From: Thermoplasmata archaeon
GTDB lineage: Archaea; Thermoplasmatota; Thermoplasmata; Sysuiplasmatales; Sysuiplasmataceae
Length of the DNA: 8,210 nt
Direction: 5' to 3'
Assembly: GCA_021796175.1 (NCBI GenBank)
Contig: JAJYOM010000065.1
Span: 1 to 8,210, forward strand
The position numbers and the translations under genes are program-made. Positions 6,006-8,210 of the stretch are shown here, piece after piece (positions within the stretch are counted from its first letter, which is position 1; each line of letters begins with the position of its first letter). The notes beneath the pieces are model-generated. The model saw only the letters and a list, made by a program, of their open reading frames with translations. It did no database searches and had not been told where the DNA came from.

Positions 6006-6022
6006 CACTGCCTCCGGCAGCG
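6006..6022 (-). promoter_or_regulatory. Hairpin enclosing the ribosome binding site of the acetyltransferase gene
   Basis: The minus strand reads CGCTGCC-GGA-GGCAGTG, a seven-pair stem (one G-U) with a three-base loop. It ends one base before the TTG start and contains the GGAGG ribosome site. If formed in the mRNA it would mask that site. Structure seen by eye; regulatory role inferred. Confidence 0.45.
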
Positions 6023-6053
6023 TAATTTCCGGTAGCCGCGGATTCTGAAACGC

Positions 6054-6060
6054 TATATAT
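6054..6060. promoter_or_regulatory. Near-symmetric TATA element shared by divergent genes
   Basis: TATATAT lies centrally in the 78-base gap. Rightward, the expected start about 26 bases on is at 6083, exactly the GTG of the metallo-hydrolase, so that mRNA would be leaderless. Leftward, the start would be near 6030, leaving about 26 leader bases with the GGAGG hairpin before the acetyltransferase TTG. One element probably serves both, unless a second one (CTATAG at 6062-6067) is used. Confidence 0.5.
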
Positions 6061-6082
6061 CCTATAGATTTATTTTGACTCC

Positions 6083-6697
6083 GTGTTGAAAAGCAATCAG
6101 TACAAGGTTGGAAGTGCGCTGAATTTCTCATACCTCCTGTGGGACACGGAGACACGCGAAGCGGCTGTAGTCGATCCTTCTTTTGATACGGCTGAAGTGG
6201 AATATGCAATTTCTTCAGGCGGGCTCAAGCTGAAGTATATACTGCTTACGCACCACCATTATGACCATGTGCAGGAAGCTGGACCACTCTCCGGGAAAAC
6301 AGGTGCTCGCGTAGTCACGCACAGCTCATCAACCATTCCTCATGCTGTCGGACTGGATGACGGAGAATCCGTAAGGCTTGGCAGCATTGTGATAAGCCTG
6401 ATCCACACTCCGGGCCACACCGCAGATTCCTCCTGCTACCTCGCGGATGGCAAACTGTACACTGGCGATACGCTTTTCGTCGGCGAATGCGGAAGGGTAG
6501 ATCTGGAGGACAGCAGTCCCGAGAAGATGTACGAAAGTCTTCTTGTAAGACTCTCATCACTCCCCGATAGTGTGGCAGTCTATCCTGGCCACGATTACGG
6601 CAAGACACCATTCTCCACCATAGGCGAGGAGAAGAGGACAAATTACACGATGCAGAAGAGGTCGAGGGATGAATTCCTGCGATTCATAACGTCATAA
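6083..6697 (+). CDS. Metallo-beta-lactamase-fold hydrolase, glyoxalase II / persulfide dioxygenase-like
   Basis: A 204-residue binuclear metal hydrolase of the cytosol. All metal ligands are present: THHHYDH at 56-62 (H57, H59, D61, H62), H112 in TPGHT, D129 in GDT and H170 in YPGHDYG. GDTLFVGECGRVDL followed by SPEKMYESL (about 128-153) and the STIGEEKRTN tail are typical of the glyoxalase II/ETHE1 branch. Family members hydrolyse thioesters such as hydroxyacyl-glutathione or oxidise glutathione persulfide. Archaea of this type usually lack glutathione, so the natural thiol is uncertain. The protein is shorter than classical glyoxalase II (about 250) and has no rhodanese fusion. The start is GTG at 6083, probably leaderless; TTG at 6086 is the alternative. 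Its 3' end overlaps that of the converging regulator gene by six bases. Confidence 0.9.
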   Translation: MLKSNQYKVGSALNFSYLLWDTETREAAVVDPSFDTAEVEYAISSGGLKLKYILLTHHHYDHVQEAGPLSGKTGARVVTHSSSTIPHAVGLDDGESVRLGSIVISLIHTPGHTADSSCYLADGKLYTGDTLFVGECGRVDLEDSSPEKMYESLLVRLSSLPDSVAVYPGHDYGKTPFSTIGEEKRTNYTMQKRSRDEFLRFITS

Positions 6698-7420
6698 CAT
6701 GTTTGTTTCCCTGAGCAGTCTTTCGACAAGCGACTTCTCCACCCTCCGTATCGCCTTGCTCACCGCAGGAGCAGTGACGCCGGCTATCCTCGCAACTTCA
6801 TCGGTTGTGACCCTCCTCGGTACTTCAAAATAGCCCATTGCATTTGCAAGCTGCACGAGCGACAGCTGAGAAGGGCTGACGCCGTTTCCTTTGCCTGCCC
6901 GGCCAAACGCTTCGGTGATTGAATTTATCTTGAACTGTATTCCCTGCCTCCCCAGTTCCTCCGCGAGCATCCCTGCCTTGTCCTTTTCCACGAACAGCGT
7001 CATCCTGACGCTTCCCTTTCTGACTTCAAGCGGTGAAGCAAGATGGACAGATCCGCCGAGAGAGCGCAGAACAGGCGACAGTTTTACAGGCGGCCTGTGC
7101 TTAATAATCGCAGTATAGTAGCCCGCTGAGGGGTTTGCATCGATGACCTCAAAATCCAGCAGCCCGTACTTCCTGAGCAGTTCATCTCTCCTCGTGGAAA
7201 TGTCTTCTAGTGTGTAGAAGTCTCCCTTTCTTACAATCTTCACAATTTCAGCCATCATCTCTCCTGATATGAAGAGCGTCTGCAGTATTTCGACACTGCT
7301 GTTTTTCATGTAGAACCTGGATAGGAGCTCTCCAAGCGGGCTGATATCGTCAAGATTGAGCTCAATGACCATTCTTCTGAGGGGCATCTGTACCGGGTAA
7401 CATCTATCTGAAGATAACAT
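6692..7420 (-). CDS. HTH_10 (Bat-type) transcriptional regulator
   Basis: A 242-residue archaeal DNA-binding protein. The C-terminal bacterio-opsin-activator-type HTH covers about 181-235: VSPSQLSLVQLANAMGYFEVPRR followed by a recognition-helix region, IAGVTAPAVSKAIRRVEKSL. GYFEVPRRVT is the family signature. The N-terminal 170 residues have no PAS or GAF motif I can see; they look like an alpha/beta sensory or dimerisation region (VEILQTLFISGEMMAEIV, SPVLRSLGGSVHLASPLEV). The ligand is unknown. I keep the first ATG (7420) because GTGA lies one base before it and a TATA-like TAAATATTTC fits about 40 bases upstream; ATGs at 7387 and 7372 are alternatives. The gene is divergent from glycyl-tRNA synthetase and has ATTCAG repeats in its promoter, which suggests self-regulation. 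Confidence 0.88.
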   Translation of the reverse strand: MLSSDRCYPVQMPLRRMVIELNLDDISPLGELLSRFYMKNSSVEILQTLFISGEMMAEIVKIVRKGDFYTLEDISTRRDELLRKYGLLDFEVIDANPSAGYYTAIIKHRPPVKLSPVLRSLGGSVHLASPLEVRKGSVRMTLFVEKDKAGMLAEELGRQGIQFKINSITEAFGRAGKGNGVSPSQLSLVQLANAMGYFEVPRRVTTDEVARIAGVTAPAVSKAIRRVEKSLVERLLRETNML

Positions 7421-7449
7421 TTCACATTCAGTGTAATTCTCTTCAGCTC

Positions 7450-7470
7450 CTGAATGAAATATTTATTCAG
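7450..7470. promoter_or_regulatory. Inverted repeat over the regulator promoter, candidate operator
   Basis: CTGAAT (7450-7455), nine bases, then ATTCAG (7465-7470) form a perfect six-base dyad around the minus-strand TATA-like AAATATTT. Further ATTCAG and CTTCAG copies lie at 7426-7431 and 7441-7446. The position fits a repressor site for the adjacent HTH_10 gene; binding is inferred. Confidence 0.4.
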
Positions 7471-7472
7471 TA

Positions 7473-7480
7473 GATATAAT
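7473..7480 (+). promoter_or_regulatory. Candidate TATA box for glycyl-tRNA synthetase
   Basis: GATATAAT lies 100 bases before the synthetase ATG. A start about 25 bases on would be near 7501, leaving a leader of about 79 bases. No better TATA element is seen closer to the gene, although the AT-rich TTGATTATT at about 7550-7558 is possible. Confidence 0.35.
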
Positions 7481-7579
7481 TCAAAATTTGTGTTTGTAAA
7501 ATGCGCTTTACAGGAATATCTTCTTCGTGTATGAATCAGTATGGAAACATTGATTATTGCAGTCATGCTAATGTGAAAT

Positions 7580-8210
7580 ATGGTGCCTCCAAAACACGAA
7601 GAAAGCGCTGATTCCGCCGAGAAACTGCTGTCCATGTCGAAGAGGCGCGGTTTCTACTGGCCCTCGTTCGAAATATACGGCGGTATTGCCGGTTTCTACG
7701 ATTACGGCCCGCTTGGAACGCTTCTTCGGAACAACATTACCGACGTGTGGAGGAGCATGTTCAAGGCGGAAGGTTTCTATGAGATTGACACCCCTACCGT
7801 GAATCCGGAGATTGTATTCAGGTCATCGGGCCATCTCGAATTCTTCTCCGACTACCTTGTGGAGTGCATGAATTGCAGGGAGTCCTTCAGGGCAGATCAT
7901 ATAGTTGACCTGGAAGGACAACCGTCAACCCCCGAATTACTGGCCGAAAAGCTGCGCAGCGGAAAGGCCAGGTGTCCGAGATGCGGTTCGAGCACTTTCA
8001 GCGAGCCGCGGCCATTCAATCTTATGTTCCGTACGCAGATTGGTCCTGCCGGCACCAAGGCGGCGTACCTGAGACCTGAAACTGCACAGGGGATCTTTAT
8101 GGACTTCCAGCAGCTCAGCCGCTTCTTCAGGGAAAAACTGCCGTTTGGCGCGATACAGACTGGAAGGGGGTACAGAAACGAGATATCGCCGAGGCAGGCC
8201 TTCTTCGTCT
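7580..8210 (+). CDS. glyS: Glycyl-tRNA synthetase, archaeal/eukaryotic dimeric type (N-terminal part, cut by window end)
   Basis: Class II synthetase that charges tRNA-Gly with glycine. The window holds the first 210 residues of a protein usually near 550-600. Signatures in order: KRRGFYWPSFEIYGGIAGFYDYGPLG (21-46), GFYEIDTPTVNPEIVFRSSGH (65-85), zinc-binding C96/C99 and C132/C135, FNLMF (146-150), AYLRPETAQGIFMDF (162-176) and motif 2 GRGYRNEISPRQAFF (195-209), which binds ATP and the acceptor end. This is the archaeal/eukaryotic alpha2 form, not the bacterial alpha2beta2 form. GTGA lies three bases before the ATG at 7580; GTG at 7583 is an alternative. The gene is divergent from the HTH_10 regulator. 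The catalytic motif 3 and anticodon domain are outside the window. Confidence 0.95.
   Translation, partial: MVPPKHEESADSAEKLLSMSKRRGFYWPSFEIYGGIAGFYDYGPLGTLLRNNITDVWRSMFKAEGFYEIDTPTVNPEIVFRSSGHLEFFSDYLVECMNCRESFRADHIVDLEGQPSTPELLAEKLRSGKARCPRCGSSTFSEPRPFNLMFRTQIGPAGTKAAYLRPETAQGIFMDFQQLSRFFREKLPFGAIQTGRGYRNEISPRQAFFV

Noticed and set aside
7306..7635. Minus-strand 109-codon open frame across the regulator/glyRS intergenic region
   Set aside because: It covers the start of the synthetase, the promoter region and the start of the regulator in a different frame; no domain is seen.

Overview
The window looks archaeal, most likely Thermoplasmata and close to Thermoplasmatales. The N-domain of a VAT/CDC48-type AAA ATPase, an archaeal/eukaryotic-type glycyl-tRNA synthetase, a Bat-type (HTH_10) regulator and a RimI/Ard1-like acetyltransferase all point that way. 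So do TATA elements about 25 nt upstream of the inferred transcript starts, GGTGA/GTGA-type ribosome binding sites, and one probable leaderless GTG start. Base composition is near 50% GC, higher than in well-known cultured Thermoplasma, Picrophilus or Ferroplasma; this suggests a less studied lineage, but genus is inference only.

Layout. Bases 1-578 (minus) hold the 5' part of a CDC48/VAT gene. It lies directly behind an Hsp20 chaperone gene (627-1112, minus) with its own TATA box and a U-rich terminator. A solitary beta-class DNA methyltransferase follows on the plus strand (1292-2335). Its end nearly touches that of a three-gene minus-strand operon (2346-5104, transcribed from 5104 downward). 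This operon encodes a coiled-coil protein, an SPFH/band-7 protein with three C-terminal zinc ribbons, and a second zinc-ribbon protein with a Gly/Met-rich segment. A 53-residue orphan gene (5277-5438) and a RimI-like acetyltransferase (5540-6004) follow, both minus. A short divergent promoter region with one near-symmetric TATA element separates the acetyltransferase from a glyoxalase II/persulfide dioxygenase-like metallo-beta-lactamase enzyme (6083-6697, plus). That gene overlaps, tail to tail, an HTH_10 regulator (6692-7420, minus), which is divergent from a glycyl-tRNA synthetase truncated by the window end (7580-8210).

How the genes relate. CDC48 and Hsp20 form a protein quality-control pair. 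The three-gene operon is the most interesting unit: its parts resemble, at domain level, the Bacillus YdjG/YdjI group that works with PspA-type membrane stress proteins, but no PspA is visible here and a different coiled-coil protein takes the first place. I infer a membrane-associated scaffold or stress system; the sequence does not prove it. The remaining genes look like ordinary housekeeping and regulatory genes. No tRNA, rRNA, CRISPR array, insertion sequence or attachment site was seen, and no stretch longer than 300 bases lacks a gene.
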